A stretch of 64,000 nt of DNA, taken from NCBI GenBank assembly GCA_013398295.1, contig VZSF01017903.1:1434062-1498061 (forward strand), read 5' to 3'. Both the position numbers and the translations under genes were made by a program. Source of the DNA: Chionis minor (taxonomy: Eukaryota > Chordata > Aves > Charadriiformes > Chionididae). Positions within the stretch are counted from its first letter, which is position 1. Each line of letters opens with the position of its first letter. A model generated the notes under the pieces. It worked only from the letters and a program-made list of their open reading frames with translations. It was not told the origin of the DNA and did no database searches. Shown here one piece after another: positions 23,681-36,599 of the stretch.

Positions 23681-26600
23681 GGCAGCAGAAAGAACATTTC
23701 TGGCCCGAAAGCATCTCACTGTTTCGAGCCAACACAAAGCCTCCACCTCTGTCCATTTTATCTCAAGCAGGTGAAAATATTTTTTGCAGTCTGTTTGTGA
23801 CAAACAGTCACAATGACAACTTGCACAAACGCAGCAGGCCCGGCAGAAAAGCCCTTACCACTTAAGTGCTCTGTTTGCTTTTTGCGCTGCCTCTATCCAC
23901 CCAGGATATTTATAGAGCATAAGCACTGGGACGTTCACAGCCCCACCACGGTGATTTGGCAAGTGTCACAAGTAGCACAGTCACGATAGGAGCAACTCTC
24001 TGTGAAAACACACAAATACTTTCACACGTCACTAGTACTTGGGTGTCCCTGGAACTGATCATTGCAAATCTCTTGGGAATACAGTGCAATTTAGGGAAGG
24101 AAAAATACTGTTGTCAAGGTGTTTCTCAGGGACACCCAAACAGGGATAGAGGGATTTGGCCATGAGTGACTTCCATGACTCTTTTGATAACGCTTCCATA
24201 CAAACACAAGGGCCATTTACCAGTGACTTGAACAAGGTGTTTCCAAACAAAAAGCCTGAAGGGGTGTTGGCTGAGTTAAAGAGCTGGACTCTGGAATTAG
24301 GGACTGCAATAACTTAGATCCTGCTTAGACAGCCATAGCGGAAAAACAAATTTATTGTCGTTCATTTAATATCAAGAAACGTTTGAAGCACAGAGAGTTG
24401 GAGTGATCTGGCCACCAGAATCAGACACTTAACTGTGATCTCTTGCATTTGCAAAACACCTTCTGCACCAGACCACGGGCTGGATTTTTCAAGTCTCTAG
24501 GAAGCTCATGAATACTGAAATAGGGTTTTCAGCAGCGCCAAGACTGAAGTGGTCAGAAAAATCTTTGGGGGCTTTTTTCCTTGAGCCAAAACAATTTAGG
24601 AAATCACATCAGTTCTGCTGAAATTGTGTCTGAAAGGAAAACAGCAAGAAGACTGGAGAAGTTCTGAAAATGGGAAAATCAGACACAGAAAACTTTGAGT
24701 TTGCTTCGGCATGTTCTGTATTATGCATCTGAAGATAAACTTCTCTTAAGACAAAGCTTTTCTGTGAACCCCAAACAAAGCTTCCCCCCTCCCCCCCCAG
24801 AATTTCCTTTCCAGTTTTTAAGTATTGTGGTTTTGTTCCTCCTGAGAATAAGTACAAACACTAAAATACTACATAAAACATATCTTTTGTCCATCCCACA
24901 GTTTACACCTGAAACTCCATTCCTCTCTATGGGGACAACATACCCGAGCACTTCACAGAAAACCCCTGCTCCATGCCTCTTGGTATTGTTAGGCATCTAA
25001 ATATTTTTTTAAATGTAAATTCAGCTGGTTCGCAAGAAATGAAGCCAGGTAGCCCTAAAGCCTACACCAAACTGTATTTCCAGACAAGTCAGTTAGAAGC
25101 ATAAGGCTATGAATAATCTGAGCACAAATCTCCCCCCAAAAGGAAAAATAATAAAGGCAAAGGGGAGAGGGGTGGAATTCAAACAAGCAGTGTCCCTATG
25201 ATAATGACAGTGCCGGAGCATTGCTGTAGTGTAGCCAGGCTGTGGCAGGCGATAACATTCTTTCCCCAGAGGAACCTTTAGGTTTATGACAAATCAGGGA
25301 TGATGCTCAACAGCTATTTGATGAGCTCCGCAGCAGCTGCTGAGGTCTGCGTGCCACTGCAACACAGCTGGAAATGCACAGTGCCGCAGCATTAACAGGA
25401 TAATAACTCAGGGCTTGCCAAGCACGGAGTATCACTAACTTTTTCTGATGAGTTATTTGTGTCCATAATCAGCTGTGAAACTCTTTAGGAAAGATGTTCT
25501 CTGAAAAGGAGGATTTATCTGAAAAGGAACCTACTGTCGTTAATAAAGTTGTCTGGCCTCAAAGCCTCAACAAATCAGATTCAAACCCATGGTGCACTCT
25601 TAAGGCAGTTAAATGTTTTCCCAGTGACAGAAATTTAAGGAGTTTTTAAAAGAGAGAAAAAATAGCAAATACATGAATTGGTGAACCTTTGTCTATCGGA
25701 AAGGATGATTTGCTGGTAGAGCAGAAGAACTACCATGCGCCCATCACAGTATGATCAGGGATGAAAAATTTTACACTATTGGAGAGCCATTTTTGACTTG
25801 GAAAAAGAATCCTAATAGTGCAATCACATCTTGATTGTAAGACATCACCTGTTCTGAGTAAAGGCAGGCACCAGCTCTCCCAGTGAGCAGGACCCAGGGA
25901 ACAAATTGTGGCACAGGCAGTTCCAGTTCCTTCAGTCCTGCCAGAAAAAAAGCTGTATGCACTTCACTGCAAGAAACATAAAACATCAGGCTGTGTGCAG
26001 CCACCCTACAGGGAAAACAATCTTGTTGCTTCCCCTTGCTCTTGGATGGTGAAATGAGGCAGAGTAGGAGGAAATATTGTGTAGAGTGCAGTGGGGGACA
26101 GGACTCTCCTCTACTCCCCCTTGCACAGGAACAGGTCGGGCCAACCTAGCTTTTCTAGTTTGGCTTTCTTTGTGTACAGTACAAGAAAGTCCCTGGCACA
26201 GCTCTCAGCCAAAAGATCTGTCCTTTCACTGAGTGATTGCTCTGGCCAGTTATGGGAGCATCTCTCAGCTGGTGGTGAAGCAACATCCCAGTTGTCATCA
26301 CCATTTCTGGAACCGGGATGCTCTGCAGCTGCTATGTTCTTGGTGGGCCCATAAATCAGTGCTCGCGAAGAGGCAACAAGGGAGGGCATGACAGGTAAGG
26401 GCAATCTGCAGAAGGAAGGCAGGGGGCACATTCCTGTCTTTGCCAAATAAATGAAAGATCTTCCCTCAGTCCAGACTTAGTCATTCACATGTTGCCATGC
26501 TGGCCGCTCTTTTCCCATCCCACACATGCCAAAGGCATCTGCCTTAAAGAGCGTAAATTAAATAAGAATTCATTATACCAATGCCTGAAGCGTGAAAAGG

Positions 26601-28139
26601 GGGGAAAACACCAGCAAAATCTTACTCTGATTTACATCACATGCCATTTGTATTTTTCACTGTCTGCCTGAGGGGGAGGGAATCCACAGAATGAATATTG
26701 GGGGTCTTTATCATCACCAAAGGAACAGAAACACAAGAAAAGAGCAGATGGGAGAGGATGAAAAGAGGGAAAAAAAGTATTTCAGAGAAATTAGTTTATA
26801 GATTTTGTTTCTTGGGCATTTCACAGGTTCAACTGAGCACGTATATTGATGAAGGAGAGGAGGTTTCCTAAGCGGACAGCAAAGCCTGTGAATTTTTTTC
26901 CAGAGGTTTCTACTACTCCACAACCCAGTCCCAAGCATAGCTCTGTAACTCTCCATAACTGCCTTTCAGGCACGATGACGGTAAGGCTCTCCTTTTAGCA
27001 GCACTGATTTTGACAGCATTAGAGGAAAATGACTCATTTTAATGGATCTCAGCACGTTTGACATCCCTAGTCTTTTACTGCGGGTAGGGACAGAGCCCAC
27101 ACAGACTGCGAAGACAAAGGCAGGGCATCCCCTATAGGCTCCTGCTCATATAGTTGTATCAGAGAGCAACTGCAAGGAGCCTGTTGGTACAGAAGACCCC
27201 CCAGCAGGAGCTACAATGCTGATAAGAGCTGTATTAGCCGTGTTCTCCACGGACAACCCGATAATGACTGCAGAAGGCACAAACTCCTCTTACTCTCCTC
27301 ACGTGACAGCCCGGACATGCCATGCTGAGCTCACATGGAGAAGGCGCCAATCAAGCGGAACAAAACAACATCCAGCCTGGTTGTATTGTCTCCCCAAGCA
27401 GTCTCCATGGTAATCAGGCCTTTTATTCACTTGCACATGATGACCGATCAGGAGAAACCATCATTTTCAACTCTCAATTTTATCCTAGGTCTTGCACTGG
27501 CCTATCATTTCTTTAAAGTGCTAGTTCCTATAGTTACACAAAAGTTAGTGCTGTCCCTGTTTCCTAAGGAAATGAGACCTAACGCGCAGTCTGACTGTCT
27601 CTTCCTAATAATTCGGGAACTCATGGACTAGTTTTAATCCAGACCAGAGAAAAGTGGAGGTTTCCGGGATAAGGAAGTTCTTACAAACTTCAGGAACACA
27701 AGATCTGGAGAGGACACAGGTCTAGCAGCTCCAGGAAAGGCTGAAATGTGAACTTGTGCCTTATTAAACTAAACCACATAGGAAATAGCCTTATATATGA
27801 GACCTAACTACATTCACTAGGGTTCACAACCAACCACAAGACACAAATCTGCAGGAAACCAGTACTCATTTGGAACTAAAGATGGAGAGAGAAGACTGGA
27901 AATCTGAACAATGAGAGATTAGCCTCCATCCCCATAAAACACACAAGTCAAAATAAAAAGAACCTCTAGTCATTTTTATAAGACAAATAAAACCTCTCCA
28001 GACCTGATCTCACAAGGTCTGAAAACCAGTCTGGCAATATGACACTTGGTTCAGTGTCTGCAGCTTAACTGTAATTAAAACATCAGACATATAGTCCAAT
28101 CTAGAGAAGACACAGCTCTTCCTAGGCTACCGGAAGCAA
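23681..28139. other. long non-coding stretch, nothing recognised
   Basis: About 4.5 kb with ordinary composition, a C-rich run at 24783-24799 and scattered open frames of 60-110 codons with no family resemblance. No repeat family was recognised by eye. Confidence 0.4.
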
Positions 28140-28260
28140 AGCCAAAGAAACCCAATCAGCCAATTTAATTGCAGAGAAACTTCCGTCCCTTAACATAAGG
28201 TTTAAAAAGCATTTGTTTCTAAGGATCACTAAATTAATAATCATGAAAAACAATGATTTT
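28140..28260. promoter_or_regulatory. candidate conserved non-coding element
   Basis: Repeat-free AT-rich sequence with CCCAATCAGCCAATTTAATT (two CCAAT-like sites and a TTTAATTG core) and CTAAATTAATAATCATG. Support is motif density only. Confidence 0.2.
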
Positions 28261-31009
28261 TCCAAAAGCTATCTTACTTCCCATCATTAATTCTGCTTCT
28301 TTGCACTGCTGAAGAGACTTGGATAGGAACAGTGAACCTCACCTACATGTGCCACACCAAGATGCTGCTACAGCACCCTCCATCTCCTCACTAAATCTGC
28401 CTCGGGGACAAGTCCATCCCATACTGTTGGGATTCAGCCAGAACCACCACTGCAGACCACGACAGTAATAACGCTGGCATTTCTGCTACTGAGTTAACTA
28501 ACATGGTTTAAGATGCTGGTATTTCAGGCTTCCTGAGCAGATCTATCATTCGGCTCCCATTTATGCTGTCACTGATGGAGGGGCGACCCACGGGGAATTA
28601 GAGCTCTGAAAATATCTCCATGCAGACAGGGGCAGTGAGGCCTCCTCCTCATGGTGATTTACTTCACTGCAGCAATGAAAATTCCTGTCTGGAACCAAGT
28701 GCCTGACTGCAAACTTACCACAGCTCCAGGGCTAGCAGAGTCAAAAGGTCACATTATTTATTTGTTGCTCTTCCAAGATCACTTTCCCATGAACTTGATG
28801 GATTCTCAAATGCCTTCTATTGCACAGAAGACTGTGATTAATCTGAGTCTTGGTTCAGTTTGGGACCAGCAGTGTTTTCTTTGAAAAACTCAATTCTTAA
28901 ATTCACTCGGATTCTTAGCAATTTTAAAAGTAAAAAACTACTTTTAAACTAAAATATATAAAGATCTTCTTTTTCTAAGCAAGTATAATGACTGCAGAAA
29001 ATAAATTACTCAAGTTCTTAATATAATACTTTGCCCATCAGAGGAAGAATTCCACACTCAGGATCTTCAGATGCTCTCCTTTTCCCTTCTCTGTTAAGAC
29101 ATGGAAGAAGTCCATTCTGCTCCCAGCCCTGCTACCCACCTTTTGTGCTGTTGCATGCAAAACTTGAATTTCATGTGTGTTTTCTCAGCTAATAAAAGCG
29201 CTTCTCTCTGTCTCTGAAGTATGGTATTATTTAATTTTTATGTAATATAATAGAACATGGTGATTTTATACAGTCTCTCATAACTTTCTCTTCTTTAGAA
29301 AGCCACAGTTCCTGAAGCCATGTTGATACATGAAATTCCCATTACACACACACATAAAAAAAGCTTTTAGTACTCAGGATAAAAAAGAGGAGATTGCAAA
29401 GGTGAATACAATAGGTTAAAAACCCAGAAGATCCCTAACTAATCATGTTACAGCAGTTTAAGGCATCACCATCCCCAGATGTCTGCCTCAACCTTTTGCA
29501 AAGGTTACCACCGCTTGAAGCAATGGGCAGAGTAGAACATGTGTCTGCACTTAAGCACAACAGCTTACGGCCAGAGAGCTCAATTCGTGCCCATCATCCT
29601 TACAGGTTTGAGCTAAAAGATGGGGTTTGCACAGGAGCTGGAGACAGCACAGGCTTATCTGCCCCTCTGGCTATTCTGCTGTGAAACAGGGTGCCCGACA
29701 GACGGGGCAGGGCAGACAGCTGGGGCCACACCTCTGGTTCATCAGCCCTCATTTTGGACCCCAGCATTTCCAGCAAGCTCTTTTGGAAGCAGTAATGCTA
29801 ATGGTGCTGTGGGATCCAGGCTGGGTGACCCTCCCCACCCAGCCACCCCTGTAACCCCAGTTCTCTTAAATCCCCTGTAATCCCACCCTGGCCTTCCAAC
29901 ATCCTTCATCCAAATCTCCTGACACCCCCACAGCACAAACTCTGTCCCACACCCCAGCCAGGTCCCTCACTTTCTCCCCATATACCCTCGCTAGCAGGCA
30001 GACGTTTGCCGAGCGGAATGCTGCCCGTGACAGTCCAGCCAGCAGTCAGGTACCACAAGCCTCAGGTGTCTGCTTCTCCATGGGGGGATTGATTTGGCTC
30101 TCTGTCCTCCACCCATCCATACTACCTTCATTTGCCAGTGGCAGGAATGCTTTTTGTCCCTTTTCATGGGAATGTCTGTACATCAGGAACCCTCGACAGC
30201 AATGATGCAGCCTGTCTCCAATTGCTCTGCAAAAGGAGCAAGAGGATATAGACATTTGCTACACATAATCTTAACTGCTTAAACTCACAACCTTTGGGTT
30301 TTACTCCCCCCCCCCGAAATACAACACTTAACGTCTAGTCCTGAGATTGCCTTTCCACCCTGAACACTCATGAAAATTAATAAGGCATGAGGTCTTATAT
30401 GCTAAAACTGGCACATTCCCAGTGGGAAAACAGCCGTCCCAGAAGTCTCAAGCCTGGCAGGAAACTCCGGCTTTCCAAGAGCCCAGAGTTATGTGGGACA
30501 AGCTAAATGATGCTACTCAGCAACTGTTTCCCAGAGAAATACAGCGAGGGCCATGACAAGGCCAACAAAGACTAAAAATATCCCATAGTTTAGCCCATGC
30601 TCTACATACTGTTTCATTTAATGTGCCATAATTAAGGCTTTTTGTACACACAAAGCTATGTATGTAGTGCAACACCATTCACACAACCGGGAACGGCAAT
30701 GCCTAGAAGACAGAAAGACAAGGGGATAGTGGTGCTGTTCAGCACAGAATACACACCAGAGCGTCAGGGATAAGGGTAAATCGGGAGGAATACCTCAGAA
30801 AGAAAAGGTCTGCTCAACGGGTGATGGGAAGCTAGAGTAAAAACTCATCTGTTTAGCTGGATCCCAGCAATTTGGTGAATGTAGCTGTCTTCAACATTTA
30901 AATTTTACTCCAAGTTATGTCTACAAATTGTACTTATTTGAGACTGCAAAGCATCTGTTTAAAGCAAGCTCTAATTTGAGACATTTTTCCTTTTGATAAG
31001 ATGACGGCA
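28261..31009. other. non-coding stretch, nothing recognised
   Basis: Contains a GC-richer patch at 29500-30060 with overlapping open frames of 75-86 codons that resemble no protein, and a 10-base C run at 30306-30315. No repeat family recognised. Confidence 0.4.
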
Positions 31010-31200
31010 TCAAATTCCAAAGTGCTAAAAACCAGACAAAAATCAAGAGCTGAGATGCTGCAAGATTTGACATTTTTCATGTAGCAGCAAGCCAGTCTGA
31101 CACTCTCTCATGGATCCCAGTGCGCTGTTACTACGTGAAGCTCTAATGCCATTGATAATAGTTAAAGAATGGCAGTTATGTTTCAGGAGCCAAAAATATA
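31010..31200. promoter_or_regulatory. candidate conserved non-coding element
   Basis: Repeat-free sequence of even composition with TGCCATTGATAATAG and short A/T-rich motifs, no stop-free frame and no low complexity. Recorded as a weak candidate only. Confidence 0.15.
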
Positions 31201-32479
31201 AAAAAACCTTGAAGTGCCTTTAAGCAAACATTAGTGAAATCTCTCCTTTTGGTCCCTGAATTCCCATCGGGTAGACACCATACCCTTCATGTAACCTCTG
31301 GCTGTTGATTAATGAAACTCGGCAAAGGGTAAGAAAGCCATGCCAAAGGCAGCACAAAATCCCAAGTTTCTACAAATCCCAGAGGTGAAAATGCACAGAC
31401 AACAACAGCACCCCCCAATCTTTTCCTGACTTCACTTAGCCACAAGTTTGAGTTCAGAGCGCTTGAATAGGCTATGCTTTTCCCTCTGTGTTCCTGACAA
31501 TGGCTCCACGTTCAAAGCAATCACAGCCATCTCTTGTGTACAATTACTGGCCTTTTACAGTCTCACCTTGTCTAACTTCCCACTACGGACCACAGCTCTA
31601 GTCAGACACTACGTGCATTTGCAGTAACTTTTCATGTAGTTGCCTGGATTTCTGTCTCCTGTAGGAAACCTGCTGTCTGCAAAGTTAACAGGCATGAAAA
31701 CATTGAATACAATTCTCACGTAAGCTAAAACTGAGCTTTTTGGATCATTAGTGTTCATAGCACCTAATCATGCTACTGCTAGAATAACGAACCCCTTATG
31801 TTCTGCAGATACTGGCTTGAGCTGCGAAACCCAAACATCCAGACTTGCTGGGTGTTCGTGTTCTGCATCACATCTCAGTTTTCGTGCTTTGTTTCATTTA
31901 TGATTGAAAAGTAATAATCCATATGCCATGAGATCAGAGAATCTATGCTCTGGATGGCTCCCAAAGCAAAGCAGCGCTCCTCCCAGGGTCCAGACACCCC
32001 TCAGCAGCGAGATTCGAAAGACAATATACAGCAAGCAGCAACATCCCAGCTTCTTGCCTACAAACCAGCAGCTTGGGACCACCGGCACACAGATAGGTCA
32101 GAGCAACACACTGCAGCAATGATCAGAAATATCCAAGGTGACCTTAAACAGGCTAGTCCAGGTCCCAGGTCCCTCCTGGAACAAGGAGGAATGCTTGTTC
32201 AGCCACTGCACTGCAGCACTCGAGATACCCCCAACGTGCCCTACGCAGCGGAGGAGAGAAGCCAGCCAGTGCCGGGGAGGCAGGTGCCAGCAGCCGAGAG
32301 CAGAGCTAGTGCTGGTTTGCTGCTGCACTGTGGTGATGTTTCCAGACACGCAGGGCCCGGGAAAACCCACTGAGATGGGTTTGCACGCACCCTGACAAAA
32401 TGAGTGCTAAAAATGACCCATGTGGATTTCCCACTCTGTGCAAAGCCACTATGGATCATATCAACACTAGGGTTAGAGG
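31201..32479. other. non-coding stretch, nothing recognised
   Basis: A 142-codon plus-strand frame (31945-32373) lies in a locally GC-richer patch and has no recognisable domain. No repeats recognised. Confidence 0.4.
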
Positions 32480-32600
32480 GCAAAGGGCTTGCTGACTACC
32501 TTAGAGCAATTAACTTTTATGCTGTCTGTTCGCAAACAGAAAGCCTTTCAAGCAGGAATCCTTAATGCAAATAATTGCCTTCTTTAGTCAACTAAAAGGG
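32480..32600. promoter_or_regulatory. candidate enhancer core with octamer and homeodomain sites
   Basis: Contains the POU octamer ATGCAAAT at 32565-32572 overlapping TAATTG at 32572-32577. A 6-base inverted repeat TCTGTT-CGCA-AACAGA lies at 32525-32540, and GAGCAATTAAC lies upstream. The overlapping octamer and homeodomain core is a known arrangement in neural and pluripotency enhancers. Function here is inferred. Confidence 0.3.
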
Positions 32601-32869
32601 GCATTTCACAAAACTTATCCAATGTGCCATGTGTCATAATATGTACCATATATCACAATAAATCCATGCTTGTCCCAAAGCCATACCTCAGTCTTACTGC
32701 TCTCCCTGCATCAAAGTTTGTTAGCTGTCTGTGCCTCGTGGCAATTTCCATTGCATGTGGTAGAGGGCAGGTGGTGTGCATGTGCTGGGGCAGTAGAAGA
32801 CCTGTCGAAGACATTCCAAGAACATGCCTGGAGGGACCAGAACAAAAATCCCAGTCCCAGTTCTGCTTT

Positions 32870-32980
32870 TGATTTCCTCCTGTGACCCTGGTTAAGTGAC
32901 TACGTGCCAGCTTTCCTATCTGTGCAAGACCCCAGTCCCCGGGGCTCTTGTGAAGATTAGCTTCTGTAAAGCTCTTATGA
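32870..32980 (+). repeat. MIR-like SINE remnant
   Basis: CCTGTGACCCTGGTTAAGTG, then CTTTCCTATCTGTGCAAG, then GGGGCTCTTGTGAAGATTAG and TCTGTAAAGCTCTTATGAG follow the MIR/L3 order 'tgtgaccttgggcaagtcac ... tttcctcatctgtaaaatg ... gttgtgaggatta ... tgtaaagcgctt'. Diverged, ends approximate. Confidence 0.5.
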
Positions 32981-33561
32981 GAAGAAAAATAAAGTATTTT
33001 CTTTGTGGTTGCACAGCTGTCCTTGTGGAAGAGTCCTGGGCTTCTCAACCAAGGGCTTCTACAGCACTGCAAGCATATTCTACAGAAGGGACGCAAAATA
33101 TGTATTTAAATATGTATTCTTTATATAAAGAAGAATGAAAGGCTTCTGGGAATATTTTTTTAGACAGCACCTAGAAAGCTGCTGCTGCGAGCTTGCTCTC
33201 TGCTCAGCTTTTCCAGATGATTTAGAAAGATTCCATACTCCATTTTCCCGTATAAAAGAGTTAGACTGGGAAAGCAAAAAAAAACAAGGCTGAGAAGACA
33301 AAACACAGAGAGAAAATATGAGACAGGGACTGTAAATGAAATGTGAAGTGTTAAGTATCTAGGGAAGACAGGGCAAGAGGGGAAATAATATTCCAGGTAT
33401 GAAAACCAGAGAAAGCCAGGGGACAAGAAATGCTTACAGATCAGTGAGCGAGCAGTAACTCCTCTGGGATGAGGTCTGAAACAATTAATTCAATAGTGAA
33501 GTGGGGAAAAGGTAACGAAGAAAGGGCTGGTGCGGCATTTACAGACTGCTCAGAAAAGTCA
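32981..33561. other. non-coding stretch, nothing recognised
   Basis: Purine-rich near 33270-33420. No repeat or gene recognised until the small duplication beside the CR1 copy. Confidence 0.4.
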
Positions 33562-33606
33562 TGGCAGAAGTGCTAATGATGTGTACATTGGCAGAAGTGC
33601 TAATGA
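33562..33606 (+). repeat. 18-base tandem duplication, period 27
   Basis: TGGCAGAAGTGCTAATGA occurs exactly at 33562-33579 and again at 33589-33606. The second copy touches the 5' edge of the CR1 element. Confidence 0.9.
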
Positions 33607-34176
33607 AGTGCTGAGGGAGGTGATTCTGCCCCTCTACTCCACTCTGGTGAGACCCCACCTGGAGTACTGTGTCCAGCTCCAGGAGACCTCAGCAGAGGAA
33701 AGACATGAACCTGTTGGAGCGAGTCCAGAGAAGGGCCACAAAAGTAATCAGAGGGCTGGAGCACCTCTGCTATGACGACAGGCTGAGAGAGTTGGGGTTG
33801 CTCAGCCTGGAGAAGAAAAGGCTCCAGAGAGACCTTACTGCAGCCTTTATGTACTTAAAAGGGATTACAAGAAAGATGGGGACAAACTATTTGGCGGGGA
33901 CTGTTTCAGTAGGACAAGGGGTAATGGTTTTAAACCAAATGAGGGTGGATTTAGACTAGATATAAGGAAGAATTTTTTTACAGTGAGGGTGGTGAAACAC
34001 TGGAACAGGTTGCCCAGAGAGGTGGCAGATGCCCCATCCCTGGAAACATTCAAGGTCAGGTTGGACGGGGCTCTGAGCAACCTGATCTAGTGGAAGGTGT
34101 CCCTGCTCATTGCAGGGGTGGTGGACTAGATGACCTTTGACTGTGCCTTCCAACTCAAACTATTCTATTCTATGAC
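33606..34176 (+). mobile_element. CR1 LINE 3' end, 5'-truncated
   Basis: Sense CR1 covering the last part of the reverse transcriptase ORF and the 3' UTR, ending in the tail TATTCTATTCTATGA at 34161-34175. Coding motifs lie in three frames in turn: [15 protein letters not shown], then [20 protein letters not shown], then [20 protein letters not shown] to a stop at 34088-34090. At least two frameshifts have therefore accumulated. An extra AGGAGACCTCAGCAGAGG-like segment near 33681 and a shortened middle near 33890 account for them. It is older or less constrained than the antisense copy at 18 kb. The 5' boundary is approximate. Confidence 0.95.
33625..34090 (+). pseudogene. broken C-terminal part of CR1 reverse transcriptase ORF
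   Basis: Remnant of the CR1 ORF2 C-terminus with at least two frame changes and missing its catalytic domains. The terminal 55 or so codons, through NRLPREVADAPSLETF to the stop, are uninterrupted. It is not functional. Confidence 0.9.
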
Positions 34177-34677
34177 TGTTAATGACTGCTGAACCAGCCC
34201 CCCTACCATGCCAAGGTGGAGAATCACAGAGCCTGAGCAGATGAGTTTGCTGACTGTCCCATCACAAGTCATGGGTGGAGAGCAGAAAATTCAGGTAGCT
34301 CATAGAGCAGGTGATGACAAAGGCTCTCTAGTTTTGGGTGATGGGGAGAGAAAAAGGTATGTGTAAGACACGTGGAGGAGGTGAGGTCACTGAGACTCTT
34401 CTCCCTGTGGAGCTATGCATTGTCCTCTCCACAATGGCTCCATGTGCCACCAGTGCACCAGGCTAAAAAGTAACAGTGCAGATCCAGATGTCATGTCCAG
34501 CACGAGTGACACAACCCCCCAGTTTCTTGGTTGTCTTATGCTCAGCACATGGGCATAGCAGGAAACTGGCCATGCAGCACCCCACAGACCAAGATCCAAG
34601 CAGCCAGACTTTGGGAAACACTGACCATTCAGACAGCAGGATAACAATATATGGCACTGACGGAATACCTGTGATTA
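34177..34677. other. non-coding stretch, nothing recognised
   Basis: Ordinary composition. Open frames of 60-94 codons have no family resemblance. Confidence 0.4.
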
Positions 34678-34822
34678 ACAAAGCACTTTGTAAGTATGAA
34701 AGCAACCTCTCTCTGTCACTAGGAGACAAATTAATATTTGTCCCCATTAGACGGGAAGAAGCTGAGACACAAAGGTTACGTGATTTGTTCTACACAGCAA
34801 AAGTGAACAGCAGAGCAAGGAA
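34678..34822 (-). repeat. MIR/L3-like remnant, antisense
   Basis: AACAAAGCACTTTGTAAGTA, then TTTGTCCCCATTAGACGGGA, AGCTGAGACACAAAGGTTAC, GTGATTTGTTCTACACAGC and AGCAGAGC align in order with 'aaagcgctttacaaa ... ccccattttacagatgagg ... ctgaggcacagagaggtta ... gtgacttgcccaaggtcacacag ... ggcagagc'. This is one of the clearest old repeats in the window. Confidence 0.65.
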
Positions 34823-36599
34823 GATGATGACTGACAGCCAGTTAGCCGCTGATTTTCCTCCACACTCCTTGTTTTCGTGCCGCTATTGGTTTTGCCAGAC
34901 TGCAATGCACTCGTACTGGCAGCTATAAGGAGAAAGCACAACACACATAGTTGGGATTCATATTGGTAACAAGTCTATCCAGCATTGTGATAGCAAACTG
35001 GAGATGCCAAAAGGCAAAAGCTTTTGACAAAATACTACACATTTCAGAGCCAATCTCTGGATAGTAGGAGCTAGGACAAGACATCCACAAAGGACAGCTT
35101 ATTGCACACACACTTCCCATATAGCAGCAGGTTTTGGCCAGTGTCAGACCCAGTAAATACACAGCCTGGGTAGGAATCCCAGTCAAGGCTGCTTTTCCCA
35201 AAATGCCCACCAACAACAGAAAAGAGACAGAAGTGCAGAGTGGACTTGTTACTAGCTGATAAATATGAACAAGCAACTTGAGACTACTCAGTTCCTGGCT
35301 GACATATCCTGCTTAGGGGCTATTTTCAAACCAGCAAGAAAAGGAGAATAAAAATATTTCCTCCATGGATCTTGACTTCTCTCCCTTCCTGTAATACTTT
35401 CGTTGTGCTTGCCAGATTGGAAACTGCTCCTGGCCAAAATGTCCCCGCCAGGAACAGAACAGAAAATGAGCTGTCTGCTAATAGGTATCACCTAATAACA
35501 GGGAAAGGAGTTATTTCACCGACAGTCCATGCTGATATCTCTGAAAGACCTTCAGAGCAACGCATTCAGAAGATGAATTCACAAACCCTAAGTACTGGTT
35601 TGAACTTCCGACATCTCCTTCACTGCTGAGCATTAGCCTTGCTGCTGGCTAACACTGGGTGCGCCGCTCACCTTGGCCTTGCACTCTGTGAATTCGCTAA
35701 GCCTGTGGTGCCCACCAGCAGCTTTTTAGCCGCACACTCAAAACTAGTTCAAACGCAGCCCTCCCATGCTGAACTGCTTGCATTACCGGCAGTACAGCAA
35801 ATATACGCGTAAGTCACTGCTGTAGGGGAAGCAAGCTGATGAAGGTCATCAACTTCCCACCCTGAAATCCCATTGCATGCCCAGTCCAGCCTCATCTTGC
35901 AGCACAACGGTCACTTCTTCGCAGAGCTTGTCTCTTCTCCCATCTCTGAATTAGGCTCGGTTCCCCCTCCAGCTCCCCAAGGGATGGTGTATGTATTTCA
36001 TGGCCTTCAGCCACACAGAGTTTAGACTGCCCAGAACTTGTAGGGTCAGGAATCTTGGCCATCTCTACGTTCAGCTAATGAAAGGGAAAGGAGCAACGCT
36101 AGATGTGGAGGCAGCTGCACTGCTCTGGAAGAGGACTGCACAGAAGCACAGCTGCTCTTTCCCCCCATGACAGTGGCAGCAGGCAGGGACCTGCAGCCCC
36201 CTCAGGCTGCCCACAAATACCTGCCCATTCTGGTCTGCTCACACCTCATAACCTTTTCGCATTGGTCTAACTAACTGCAGAAAGCAAGCAGCAAAAGAGG
36301 ATGCCCCCCCTCAAGAAACAGAGCTTTTCAATGGAAAAAAAGCTGCAAAAATACTGGGGCACAGGGGAGCCCACGCAGGTGGCTACTTTTTAAAAAGTCA
36401 GCATTTGCAAACTCAACACCACTGAGCTCACTTTGTTGTTGCCTCTCCTTTTCCCCTCTGCATACAGTGACCGCTGAATGGTAAATATACACCACACTTG
36501 CTGGGAGAGCCTGACAACCTATAAAACCAGTTCAGTTCCCAAGAAACGGCAGTTTTGTAATCATTTGTGCAAGTCAGGTAGAGGTTTACAGAGCTGGAC
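34823..36599. other. non-coding stretch, nothing recognised
   Basis: No gene or repeat family recognised; ordinary to slightly GC-rich composition. Confidence 0.4.

Noticed and set aside
33669..33959. 96-codon plus-strand frame as a host gene
   Set aside because: It is an internal, frameshifted piece of the CR1 reverse transcriptase ORF.
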